Source: Syntrophomonadaceae bacterium
Lineage (GTDB): Bacteria > Bacillota_D > Dethiobacteria > DTU022
DNA length: 8,291 nucleotides
Direction: 5' to 3'
NCBI GenBank assembly: GCA_003562605.1
Contig: PWUG01000173.1
Location: 1 to 8,291 of the forward strand
Under the pieces are notes generated by a model that saw only the letters and a list, made by a program, of their open reading frames with translations, searched no databases and was not told the DNA's origin. The position numbers and the translations under genes were made by a program. This document shows positions 1 to 7,222 of the stretch, piece after piece. Position 1 is the stretch's first letter; every line of letters starts with the position of its first letter.

Positions 1-1174
1 AGTAGGTGCCGGACCGGCCGGGCTGAATGCAGGGTACCAGTTGGCGCAAAAAGGTTATAATGTTACGATTTTCGAAGCGCTTCCCGTCGCGGGCGGCATG
101 CTCGCAGTGGGTATCCCCAGCTACCGTTTACCGCGCGATATCCTCAATGCCGAGATTTCCCTGGTTACCAACCTCGGGGTGGAGATAAGATACAACACCA
201 GGGTAGGTGTCGATATTACACTGGACCAGATCTGGGAAGAGGGTTACAAGGCAATATTTGTCGCCAGCGGCCTTCACGACAGCGCCACCATGGGCTGCAA
301 GGGCGAAGATGCCTGTTATTACGGTTATATGCCCGGTGTAGAATTTCTGCGCAAGATAAACCTTGGCGAGGAAGTAGAACTGGGTGACAGGGTTGCTGTG
401 ATAGGCGGTGGTAATGTGGCCATGGACTGTGCCCGCTCTGCTGTCCGGCTCGGCGTAAAAGAAGTCCACCTGATTTATCGGCGCAGCAGGACGGAAATGC
501 CGGCCAATAAGGCGGAAATCGATGCGGCTGAAGAAGAAGGGATCAAGTTTCATCTTTTAGCGAACCCAACTTGCATTCTGGAGGAAAAAGGCGTTGTCAG
601 CGGTATGGAATGTATTCAGATGGAACTCGGCGAACCTGATGACAGCGGTAGGCGCCGCCCGATCCCGCTTGACGGCTCGGAATTTATCCTCAGCGCCGAT
701 ACGGTGATACCGGCGATCGGCCAGGTTGCCGATTTCTGTTACCTTAATGAAGATTGCGGAATGGAAGTAACAAAATGGGGCACACTGGCAGTTGATGAAG
801 AGACAATGGCATCGGACCACCCCGGAATATTCGCCGGAGGAGACGCTGTATTAGGGGCGCGGACGATTATTGAAGCAATCGCTTCTGCCAATCGCGCAGC
901 GGAAGCTATTGACAGCTATTTGCGCAAAGGGAAAAGTGCAGTCGGGCTGCAGGTGAAATTGGAAGGGCATATTGAAAAATTAGGCGTTTATAATGAAAAT
1001 ACAGTACCGGAAATGATCGGGGACAGAAGAAGGCTGGAGGAAGAAGTAAGCCCTGTAGGTGAAAGGATGCACAATTTTGATGAAGCCGAATTGGGCTTTA
1101 AGTGCCCTTCGGCTGTCGTTAAGGAAGCCGAAAGGTGTGTAAAATGCCTGCGCCTCGGCCTGACTGTCTTGTAA
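1..1174 (+). CDS. GltD-family FAD/NAD(P)-dependent oxidoreductase, 5'-partial
   Basis: The gene enters from the left edge; the first whole codon is at position 2, and about 390 residues are visible. It opens in the FAD-binding Rossmann motif (VGAGPAGL, nt 2-25), followed by the GltD-type GGM..GIPSYRLP segment (nt 98-131). A second Rossmann motif, GGGNVAMD (about nt 404-427), precedes YRRSRTEMPA (about nt 475-504), the arginine-rich loop that in this family contacts NADPH. The C-terminal FAD segment FAGGDAVLGARTIIEAIASA is at about nt 830-890. The last 20 residues carry a CVKC pair. Family members pass electrons between NAD(P)H and an iron-sulfur partner; they are the small subunit of glutamate synthase or accessory subunits of NADH, formate or hydrogenase complexes. 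The NuoG-like gene starts 13 nt downstream, so I infer an electron-transfer partner rather than a GOGAT subunit. A TTG at 41 is not the start, because the conserved FAD motif lies upstream of it. Any N-terminal Fe-S domain is outside the window. Confidence 0.88.
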   Translation, partial: VGAGPAGLNAGYQLAQKGYNVTIFEALPVAGGMLAVGIPSYRLPRDILNAEISLVTNLGVEIRYNTRVGVDITLDQIWEEGYKAIFVASGLHDSATMGCKGEDACYYGYMPGVEFLRKINLGEEVELGDRVAVIGGGNVAMDCARSAVRLGVKEVHLIYRRSRTEMPANKAEIDAAEEEGIKFHLLANPTCILEEKGVVSGMECIQMELGEPDDSGRRRPIPLDGSEFILSADTVIPAIGQVADFCYLNEDCGMEVTKWGTLAVDEETMASDHPGIFAGGDAVLGARTIIEAIASANRAAEAIDSYLRKGKSAVGLQVKLEGHIEKLGVYNENTVPEMIGDRRRLEEEVSPVGERMHNFDEAELGFKCPSAVVKEAERCVKCLRLGLTVL

Positions 1175-1187
1175 AGGGGGAGGGAAA

Positions 1188-3170
1188 ATGATGAAGAAAA
1201 CTATCAGCTTACAGATTGACAGTAAAAAAATATTTGCAGAAGAGGGCACAACAATCCTTGAAGCAGCCCGGCAAAACGGAATTTCTATTCCCACCCTTTG
1301 CTATCATCCCAGGCTGGAACCGCTTGGTCACTGCCGGATTTGCATTGTTCAGATCGATGGACTGGAGCGACCGGTTACTTCATGTGACAACCCGGTAAAA
1401 GAAGATATGATTGTGACAACAAATACGCGGGAACTACAGGAGATGCGCTGCAGAATTCTGGAATTGTCTTTGGCCACTCACCCTTACAAGGATTGCCTGA
1501 CCTGCCTGAGAACAGGAACCTGCGAACTTCAGGAAAGCGCCTATAAATTCCAATCAGATTTGCCCGAGCAAATTTCACGGGATATACCCGCTGGAGATGT
1601 ATCTGATAATCCTTATATAGTCCGTGATGAAGAAAAGTGTATTCTATGCGGGCGATGTCTCCAGGTTTGCCGCACAGGACCCGGCTGTTTTGTTTACAGC
1701 CTGACCGGTAATGGAGTTAGTACAAGGGTAATACCCTGCCGAGACGGGCAGGAAGTATCCATGGAAGAAGCAGGCTGTATATTTTGCGGTCAATGTGTCG
1801 ACGTTTGCCCTGTAGCGGCTATTACTGAAAAGAGCCGGGGCAAGGGGGGCAGGGAGTGGGAACTTTCCACTATTCCCGGTATCTGCACTGAATGTTCACT
1901 GGGCTGTTACCTGGAGCGGCAGCTGTCCGGTGACGACATGGTCAGGGTAACTGTTCCCAGGGAAGGGGATAAAGTTAGCTGGCTTTGCCAAAAAGGTAAA
2001 TTTGGCTTTATAAATGAAACCGGAGCAGCGCCGATAAAAACAGCGCTCAGGTTGAAAAAGAACGGCAGCGGTTATGAAGAAACAACCTATAAGGAAGCGG
2101 TCCGGAATACTGCTGATGCCCTGCTTGATATTAAGAATAAATCAGGAGCTGAAGCGCTTGCTGTTCTCGGATCAGGTCTGCTAAGCAACGAGGAAAACTA
2201 TCTCCTGCAAAAATTGGCCCGGACTGTACTCGGCACAGCCAATATTGATTTGGGTGCCGAGCCTGCCTGGATAAAAACTTTCCTAAGAATTCAAGAGATA
2301 ACAGGAACTGCCGTTACCTGGCCTACTCCTTTTGCACTCAGTAATGCCGGGGCGATTCTTGTGATCGGGAAAGGATTGGATGACAGCCATCCTGTTGCCG
2401 CCATGGCTGTAAAACATGCAGGGCGTTTTGGCGATGCAGTTATAATCAGGGCCGGTGATCCGGAAACGCACAATAATGCCTGGCAAGAAATTACCGTCAG
2501 TGCTGAAAAAGGCGGCAAGATTAACTTTATGGAGGCCGCAGAACTACTCACCGGTAAGAACAGCTTTATTGTTGTCGGTCCATCTTTTTTTAACCAGGCA
2601 ACTGACAGGGAAATTGATCTGCTGCTGAAGATGGCTGTTGAGTGTGGATTGATAGAACGTGGACGCAGCAATCTTTTACTGCTCTCCGGTTATAGCAATG
2701 CGACCGGCGTGCTGGCTGTGGGTGGGACTCCGCTATTTGCGCCCGGTTTTATCGCTCTTAACGGTGAAAGCGGGATGAACCGGGAAGAAATCCTTGCTGC
2801 CGCTAAAAAAGGCAAACTGAAAGGACTTATAAGTTTTGACGGAGCTGATCCGGGATCGGATAATCTCAGTCTTGAGATTTTAGTTGCTGTATGCAGAACC
2901 GGTGATGAAATGCCTTCAGGGGCTGATATCATCTTTCCTGCGCAGCAGATAATTTTAAAAGAGGGCTTGTTTACAAATTCATCGGGTCAGACCCGCCTCA
3001 ATAAGGCTGTTTTGAGACAAGACGACAGCGCACAGCAGGACTGGCGTTTAATCGTTGACCTGGCAGGAGCACTGGGCGCAAAGTGGAGCTACGATTCGCT
3101 GGAAGATGTTCGGGAGGAGATGAAGAGCCTGGCTAATGCAAAACAATATTCAGGTCTTAAAAGTTTCTGA
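1188..3170 (+). CDS. NuoG / formate dehydrogenase alpha-like iron-sulfur protein, molybdopterin domain degenerate
   Basis: 660 residues. Start is ATG 1188, with GGGGGAGGG (1176-1184) just upstream. Domains in order: a [2Fe-2S] ferredoxin domain with C38, C49, C52, C66; a NuoG-type His-Cys3 cluster H98, C103, C106, C112; two [4Fe-4S] motifs C151/154/157/161 and C197/200/203/207; an N-terminal molybdopterin-oxidoreductase [4Fe-4S] motif C233, C236, C240, C267; then a molybdopterin-oxidoreductase fold to the end. The segment that aligns with the FDH catalytic Cys/Sec region (after SNEENYLLQKLARTVLGT, about residues 333-350) reads NIDLGAEPAW and has no Cys or Sec. The C-terminal molybdopterin-dinucleotide domain of full FDH (usually about 900 residues) is also missing. 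I therefore see an electron-wiring subunit like complex I NuoG rather than an active formate dehydrogenase. It is probably cytoplasmic and partnered with the preceding flavoprotein. Its 3' end overlaps xseA by 35 nt. Confidence 0.87.
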   Translation: MMKKTISLQIDSKKIFAEEGTTILEAARQNGISIPTLCYHPRLEPLGHCRICIVQIDGLERPVTSCDNPVKEDMIVTTNTRELQEMRCRILELSLATHPYKDCLTCLRTGTCELQESAYKFQSDLPEQISRDIPAGDVSDNPYIVRDEEKCILCGRCLQVCRTGPGCFVYSLTGNGVSTRVIPCRDGQEVSMEEAGCIFCGQCVDVCPVAAITEKSRGKGGREWELSTIPGICTECSLGCYLERQLSGDDMVRVTVPREGDKVSWLCQKGKFGFINETGAAPIKTALRLKKNGSGYEETTYKEAVRNTADALLDIKNKSGAEALAVLGSGLLSNEENYLLQKLARTVLGTANIDLGAEPAWIKTFLRIQEITGTAVTWPTPFALSNAGAILVIGKGLDDSHPVAAMAVKHAGRFGDAVIIRAGDPETHNNAWQEITVSAEKGGKINFMEAAELLTGKNSFIVVGPSFFNQATDREIDLLLKMAVECGLIERGRSNLLLLSGYSNATGVLAVGGTPLFAPGFIALNGESGMNREEILAAAKKGKLKGLISFDGADPGSDNLSLEILVAVCRTGDEMPSGADIIFPAQQIILKEGLFTNSSGQTRLNKAVLRQDDSAQQDWRLIVDLAGALGAKWSYDSLEDVREEMKSLANAKQYSGLKSF

Positions 3171-4362
3171 AATAAACCGCTATGTCAAGGGGCTGATCCA
3201 GGGAGATCCCCGCCTGCGTGATCTCTGGGTGTCGGGGGAGCTCTCCAACTTTAAACACCATCGTTCCGGGCACATGTACTTCACACTAAAAGACAGCACA
3301 TCTTCACTGCGCTGTGTTTTCTTTCGCCGGGAGAATGTGCGCTGCATCTTTAAACCCACTGACGGAATGGAAGTCATTCTTCACGGTAATATTTCGGTTT
3401 ATGAACCTGACGGCGCTTACCAGCTTTATGTCGCCGAGATGGAACCGGCCGGAATGGGCTCACTTTTTCTGGCTTTTGAACAGCTAAAGAGAAAACTGGA
3501 GGCAGAAGGCCTTTTTCGGGCAGACCGCAAAAAGCCCATCCCAGCGCTGCCCCGCAAAGTTGCCCTGGTGACCTCACCGACAGGCGCCGCGCTCCAGGAT
3601 ATGCTGACTACGATCAAGAAGCGTTTTCCACACGTCCATCTACTCGTGGTTGAAAGCTTAGTCCAGGGTTCGGGAGCCGCGGCAGATATAGTAAGGGCCC
3701 TGGATTTGCTTAACAAAAGGAATGACATAGACCTTATTATACTGGCCCGTGGAGGTGGCTCCCTCGAAGATTTGTGGCCCTTTAACGAAGAGGCCGTGGC
3801 GAGAGCCATTTATCGCTCAGAGTTGCATGTTATTTCAGCAGTGGGTCATGAAACGGATTTTACTATCGCCGATTTTACAGCCGACCTGAGGGCGCCGACT
3901 CCTACGGCCGGGGCGGCGGCGGCAGTACCGGAAAAGGAAGAAATGCTGCTTAAGATTAAACAGTTCCGGGAACGGGCGGCTATGGCCCTCCAGAGACGCC
4001 TCCAGCAGGAAAAGCAGAAAGTTGACCATATTGTAAGCGATCGCTTTTTCCGCCTGCCTGGCAGACGTATAAAGCTGTCTACCGAGTTGTTGGAGCAGCT
4101 GGAAGTAAAACTGCGCCGCGAAATAGTCCGGGTTCTGCAATACAAAGGAATGAGACTGACAGCGCAAATCGATAAACTGGAAAGTTACAGCCCGCTAAAA
4201 GTAATGAACAGGGGCTACAGCTATTGCCGGGACGAAGAAGGAAATATAATCCGCTCAGTTAAGCAGATCCGGCTGGGGCGCCTCTTGCAGCTGAGCTTTA
4301 AAGACGGGCAGGCAGTTTGCCGCACGGAAAAGGTTGAGGAGGGCTTATTAATTGACAAATAA
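3136..4362 (+). CDS. xseA: Exodeoxyribonuclease VII large subunit
   Basis: 408 residues, normal for the family. Exonuclease VII degrades single-stranded DNA from either end in the cytoplasm as a complex of one large and several small subunits. The N-terminal OB-fold (about residues 5-100) begins with the typical VSEINRYVKGLI and includes LWVSGELSNF and GHMYFTLKD. The catalytic domain carries ARGGGSLEDLWPFNEE (GGGS at 206-209), GHETDFTIADF (from G237) and RAPTPT (252-257), all hallmark XseA motifs. A charged, coiled-coil-like region (about 265-350) follows, as expected for XseB binding, and then a C-terminal GYSYCRDEEG segment. ATG 3136 is the only plausible start before the conserved N-terminus; it lies inside the previous gene with GGAGGAG (3113-3119) somewhat far upstream. 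It overlaps xseB by 11 nt. Confidence 0.96.
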   Translation: MQNNIQVLKVSEINRYVKGLIQGDPRLRDLWVSGELSNFKHHRSGHMYFTLKDSTSSLRCVFFRRENVRCIFKPTDGMEVILHGNISVYEPDGAYQLYVAEMEPAGMGSLFLAFEQLKRKLEAEGLFRADRKKPIPALPRKVALVTSPTGAALQDMLTTIKKRFPHVHLLVVESLVQGSGAAADIVRALDLLNKRNDIDLIILARGGGSLEDLWPFNEEAVARAIYRSELHVISAVGHETDFTIADFTADLRAPTPTAGAAAAVPEKEEMLLKIKQFRERAAMALQRRLQQEKQKVDHIVSDRFFRLPGRRIKLSTELLEQLEVKLRREIVRVLQYKGMRLTAQIDKLESYSPLKVMNRGYSYCRDEEGNIIRSVKQIRLGRLLQLSFKDGQAVCRTEKVEEGLLIDK

Positions 4363-4618
4363 AAAAATCGAAAAGATGACCTACGAAGAAGCGGTTAAAA
4401 GGCTCGAGGAACTGGTCAACCGCCTGGAGGATACCGAGATAGCCCTTGAAGATTCGCTTTCTGCGTTCCAGGAGGGCATTGCTCTGTCCCGCTATTGCCG
4501 CGAAAAGCTGGCTGAAATTGAGTATAGGGTTGAATATTTACTTAAAGAAGAACAGCAGATATTTGATCAGGATCTTTGCGAAGAAGCCGGAGAGGAGATC
4601 GAGGTAGACGATTCATGA
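4352..4618 (+). CDS. xseB: Exodeoxyribonuclease VII small subunit
   Basis: 88 residues, a usual size. The small subunit binds the helical arm of XseA and is required for stable exonuclease VII. The family signature TYEEAVKRLEELVNRLED..IALEDSLSAFQEGIALSRYCREKLAEIE is almost complete, followed by an acidic tail (EEAGEEIEVDD). I chose the TTG start at 4352 because GAGGAGGG at 4336-4343 sits 8 nt ahead; the in-frame ATG at 4376 has no comparable site. The start overlaps the xseA stop by 11 nt and the stop shares an ATGA with ispA, so xseA, xseB and ispA are probably translationally coupled. Confidence 0.95.
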   Translation: MTNKKIEKMTYEEAVKRLEELVNRLEDTEIALEDSLSAFQEGIALSRYCREKLAEIEYRVEYLLKEEQQIFDQDLCEEAGEEIEVDDS

Positions 4619-5499
4619 TCGAAATCGGGCAGTATTTGGAGAGAAAAAAAGTAAGAATTGATCGCGCGCTGGCAGAACGCTTGCCGCAATCAGGCCCGGC
4701 TTTAATAATTGATGCTATGCGGCACAGCCTTGAAGCCGGCGGCAAAAGGCTCAGGCCGATCCTGGTGTTTGCTGCAGCCGATACTCTTGGCTCAGAAGAT
4801 AGTTCAATTATCGAGGTGGCCTGTGCCATCGAGTATGTACACACCTATTCACTGATTCATGATGACCTGCCGGCAATGGACAACAGCGACCTGAGGCGCG
4901 GAAAACCTTCCTGTCACCGTGTTTATGGTGAAGCGCTGGCTATTTTGGCCGGAGACGCACTGCTTACCCGCGCTTTCGAATTAATTGCGAACTACGGCAG
5001 ACAAGGTGGGAAGGGGACAAAAGCTGTCAAAATTATGGCCGAGCTGGCAGCCGCAGCTGGTGTAACAGGCATGATTGGCGGCCAGGTCCTTGATCTTGAA
5101 GCCGAAGGATCCGATCCAACCCTGGAAAAGGTCGAAAATATTGCAAAAATGAAAACAGGCGCCCTCCTTAGAGCGGCGATATTATGCGGTGCAATTGCGG
5201 CCGATGCTTCTTCAGAACAAATAAACGCATTGAATATTTATGCTTCCAAAATCGGGCCCGCTTTCCAAATTATTGATGACCTGCTCGATTACGAAGGCAC
5301 AACAGAAGAACTTGGCAAACCGGCCGGAGCAGATCAAACTCGTTTAAAGGCCACCTACCCGGCCCTGCTGGGCCCGGAAGAAGCCAGGCGACGGGCAGAG
5401 ATACTCTATAATGATGCTCTCAAAGCCTTGGAAAGCCTCGACTGTCCTGCCGAACTGTTATCGGGATTGGCAGAAAAGATGATTTACAGGACCAGGTGA
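4615..5499 (+). CDS. ispA: Farnesyl diphosphate synthase (short-chain trans-prenyltransferase)
   Basis: 294 residues. It condenses isopentenyl diphosphate with dimethylallyl and geranyl diphosphate to make C15 farnesyl diphosphate, the precursor for undecaprenyl carriers, quinones and longer prenyl chains. Visible motifs: GGKRLRP (42-48, diphosphate binding); the first aspartate-rich motif DDLPAMD (83-89) with the two-residue insertion typical of bacterial FPP synthases; KTG (180-182); GPAFQIIDDLLD with the second DDxxD at 221-225. Tyr78, five residues before the first Asp, fits a C15-length product as in E. coli IspA (same HxYSLIHDDLPAMD context). The start is taken as ATG 4615, overlapping the xseB stop as ATGA, with GAGG at 4601-4604. 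An in-frame TTG at 4576 would add a 13-residue arginine-rich extension with no family counterpart. xseA-xseB-ispA is a common order in Firmicutes. Confidence 0.95.
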   Translation: MIEIGQYLERKKVRIDRALAERLPQSGPALIIDAMRHSLEAGGKRLRPILVFAAADTLGSEDSSIIEVACAIEYVHTYSLIHDDLPAMDNSDLRRGKPSCHRVYGEALAILAGDALLTRAFELIANYGRQGGKGTKAVKIMAELAAAAGVTGMIGGQVLDLEAEGSDPTLEKVENIAKMKTGALLRAAILCGAIAADASSEQINALNIYASKIGPAFQIIDDLLDYEGTTEELGKPAGADQTRLKATYPALLGPEEARRRAEILYNDALKALESLDCPAELLSGLAEKMIYRTR

Positions 5500-5561
5500 T
5501 CAGCTTGCGTCCTGTCAAATATCAAAGGTGCAATATATCACAAAATAGGGAGGATAATACT

Positions 5562-6218
5562 ATGACAATGGCAGATAAAAGCTGCAGCTATTTTCTTGAC
5601 GTCCTGGCTTCGAAAGCTCCGGTTCCCGGAGGAGGAGGAGCAGCGGCAATGGGCGGGGCAATCGGCATGGCTTTGTCAAACATGGTCGGAAACCTGACTG
5701 TAGGCAAAAAGAAATTTGCAGATGTGGAAGATGAAGTGAAAGAATTACTGGACCAGGGAAGCCAGATTATAGAGGACCTAAAAAAATTAGTCGACAAGGA
5801 TGCCGAAGTCTTTGAACCGCTTTCGAAAGCTTACGGTTTACCAAAGGAAACCCCTGAGCAGTCTGCACACAAGGCAAAAGTTATGGAGGAATGCTCGATA
5901 GAAGCATGTTCTGTGCCTTTGGAAATCATGCGTAAAGCCTATGCAGGGATAAAGATTCACGAAAGAATGGGGCAAATTGGGACGAAGTTGGCTATTTCCG
6001 ATGTTGGTTGCGGAGTAGCCTTTTTAAAAGCGGCCCTCGTCAGCGGCCAGTTGAATGTATTGATTAACCTGGGCGCAATTAAAGATGAAAACTTTATTAA
6101 AAATACTACTGCAGAAATGGATCACCTGGTTGAAGAAGGCAGCAAAATAGCTGATGAAACATTGAACAGGGTAATCGAAAAATTCAGGGTTTTTACTAAA
6201 CATGGAAAGGGGAAATAA
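5562..6218 (+). CDS. fchA: Methenyltetrahydrofolate cyclohydrolase / formiminotetrahydrofolate cyclodeaminase family protein
   Basis: 218 residues, matching the stand-alone cyclodeaminase (FTCD_C) family. Characteristic segments are the glycine-rich VPGGGGAAAMGGAIGMAL (residues 21-38), the helical stretch through DKDAEVFEPL (78-87), and SDVGCGVAFLKAALVSGQLNVLINL (about 147-171). The family removes ammonia from formimino-THF; in acetogens and other anaerobic C1 users, FchA is assigned the interconversion of 10-formyl-THF and 5,10-methenyl-THF. With folD 2 nt downstream and no formiminotransferase gene in view, I favour the cyclohydrolase role in a folate C1 pathway. ATG 5562 is preferred because GGGAGG at 5548-5553 lies 8 nt upstream; an upstream in-frame GTG at 5496 would add residues outside the family. 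A 62-nt gap separates it from ispA. Confidence 0.9.
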   Translation: MTMADKSCSYFLDVLASKAPVPGGGGAAAMGGAIGMALSNMVGNLTVGKKKFADVEDEVKELLDQGSQIIEDLKKLVDKDAEVFEPLSKAYGLPKETPEQSAHKAKVMEECSIEACSVPLEIMRKAYAGIKIHERMGQIGTKLAISDVGCGVAFLKAALVSGQLNVLINLGAIKDENFIKNTTAEMDHLVEEGSKIADETLNRVIEKFRVFTKHGKGK

Positions 6219-6220
6219 AG

Positions 6221-7159
6221 ATGACAAAAGTAATTGATTGTGTTGCAATTGGCGAGGAAATCATGAAGGAAATTATCAAGGAAACGGAGGAACTTAAGGC
6301 AAAAGGGATAACCCCGGGTATAGCTACACTCCTGGTCGGGGATGATTTTGGTTCCAAGATGTACAGGGGCCAGGTGGAAAAGTTTTGTGAAGAAGCGGGA
6401 TTCAACTATATCAGCGAAAATCCCCCTGCAGATGTAACGGAGGACGAAGTTATCAAGATTGTCCAAAAGCTGAATGATAATCCGGCAGTTAGTGGAATTT
6501 TACCGCTGCGTCCTTTTCCGGAGCAGATTTCCGACACCGTTGTTATCAACTCTATTGACGTTAACAAAGATATTGACTGTTTTCACCCTTTTAATATGGG
6601 AAAACTGGCTTTGGGCGAAGTTACCTTCCCGCCGGCAACCCCGGCCGCGGTAATCGAAATTTTAGAACGTTATGCCCGTAACGAGGAAAAAATGGATCCG
6701 AAAGACTTCTTTGAAGGAGCCGAAATTGTTGTTGTCGGCCATTCCAATATAGTTGGTAAACCTGTGGCTTTCCTGGCTCTTAACCGCAATGCTACCACCA
6801 GCGTAACCCATGTTTTTACCAGCATGAAAGGTAACCTGGAAAAGCATACCACCGGTGCAGATATCCTTATTGTAGCTGCCGGTAAAGCGGACTTAATTGG
6901 ACCTGATCAGGTCAAAGAAGGTGCAATTGTCATCGATGTCGGCATTAACCGCGTAAAAGTGGTTGATGAAAATGGCCAGCCGGTTATGAATGAAAAAGGT
7001 AAACCGAAGACTAAAACTGTAGGCGATGTTTCTTTTGATGCGGTTAAAGATAAGACAAAGGCCATTTCGCCGGTTCCGAAAGGTGTGGGTTCGGTAACAA
7101 ACCGGATGTTGATGAAAAATGCCCTGAAAGCCTGCAAAATAAATCACGGGCTGCTCTAA
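6221..7159 (+). CDS. folD: Divergent FolD: methylenetetrahydrofolate dehydrogenase, cyclohydrolase residues replaced
   Basis: 312 residues, slightly longer than usual (about 280-300). The fold is clear: LLVGDDFGSKMY (37-48), CEEAG (56-60), KDIDCFHPFNMGKL (116-129), ATPAAVIEIL (139-148), VVVGHSNIVGKPVA (170-183), GADILIVAAGKADLIG, GAIVIDVGINRV and a VGSVTNRML tail. The family oxidises 5,10-methylene-THF to methenyl-THF and hydrolyses that to 10-formyl-THF. Here Tyr48 and Asp119 are kept, but the catalytic Lys four residues after the Tyr is Val52, and the usual GILVQLPLP reads GILPLRPFP, so the active-site Gln is gone. The usual GRSNIVGKP is GHSNIVGKP and the following CHSRT-like loop is THVFTS, hinting at altered NAD/NADP preference. 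I infer a dehydrogenase-only enzyme working with FchA. RBS AAGGGG is at 6207-6212. Confidence 0.9.
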   Translation: MTKVIDCVAIGEEIMKEIIKETEELKAKGITPGIATLLVGDDFGSKMYRGQVEKFCEEAGFNYISENPPADVTEDEVIKIVQKLNDNPAVSGILPLRPFPEQISDTVVINSIDVNKDIDCFHPFNMGKLALGEVTFPPATPAAVIEILERYARNEEKMDPKDFFEGAEIVVVGHSNIVGKPVAFLALNRNATTSVTHVFTSMKGNLEKHTTGADILIVAAGKADLIGPDQVKEGAIVIDVGINRVKVVDENGQPVMNEKGKPKTKTVGDVSFDAVKDKTKAISPVPKGVGSVTNRMLMKNALKACKINHGLL

Positions 7160-7172
7160 AGGGATATTATGA

Positions 7173-7203
7173 CGGGCCGCAATTTAGTTGAGAACAAGGC
7201 CCG
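7173..7203. repeat. Inverted repeat around the OLE -35 region
   Basis: CGGGCC at 7173-7178 is perfectly complementary to GGCCCG at 7198-7203, with 19 nt between the arms. The -35 hexamer (7188-7193) lies in the loop and the right arm lies in the promoter spacer. It could be an operator for a dimeric regulator, or a weak hairpin at the 3' end of the folD transcript. No U tract follows directly, so a standard intrinsic terminator is not supported. Confidence 0.55.
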
Positions 7204-7216
7204 GTTATGCTATAAT
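7188..7216 (+). promoter_or_regulatory. Extended -10 sigma-A promoter for OLE RNA
   Basis: -35 TTGAGA at 7188-7193, a 17-nt spacer, and a perfect -10 TATAAT at 7211-7216 preceded by TGC (7208-7210), which makes an extended -10 element. Predicted transcription start is about 7222-7224, the beginning of the structured RNA. It is the strongest promoter-like sequence I see in the window. Confidence 0.85.
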
Positions 7217-7222
7217 ATTTCC

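Noticed and set aside
4576..4614. Upstream TTG start for ispA
   Set aside because: It would add MRRSRRGDRGRRF, the shifted reading of the acidic XseB tail; ATG 4615 in the ATGA overlap matches family length.
5496..5561. Upstream GTG start for fchA, or a leader element in the ispA-fchA gap
   Set aside because: The GGGAGG at 5548-5553 fits ATG 5562, and the extra residues are not family-like. A CTGTCA/TATATC promoter-like pair (5512-5539) is too weak to call, and 62 nt is too short for a known riboswitch.
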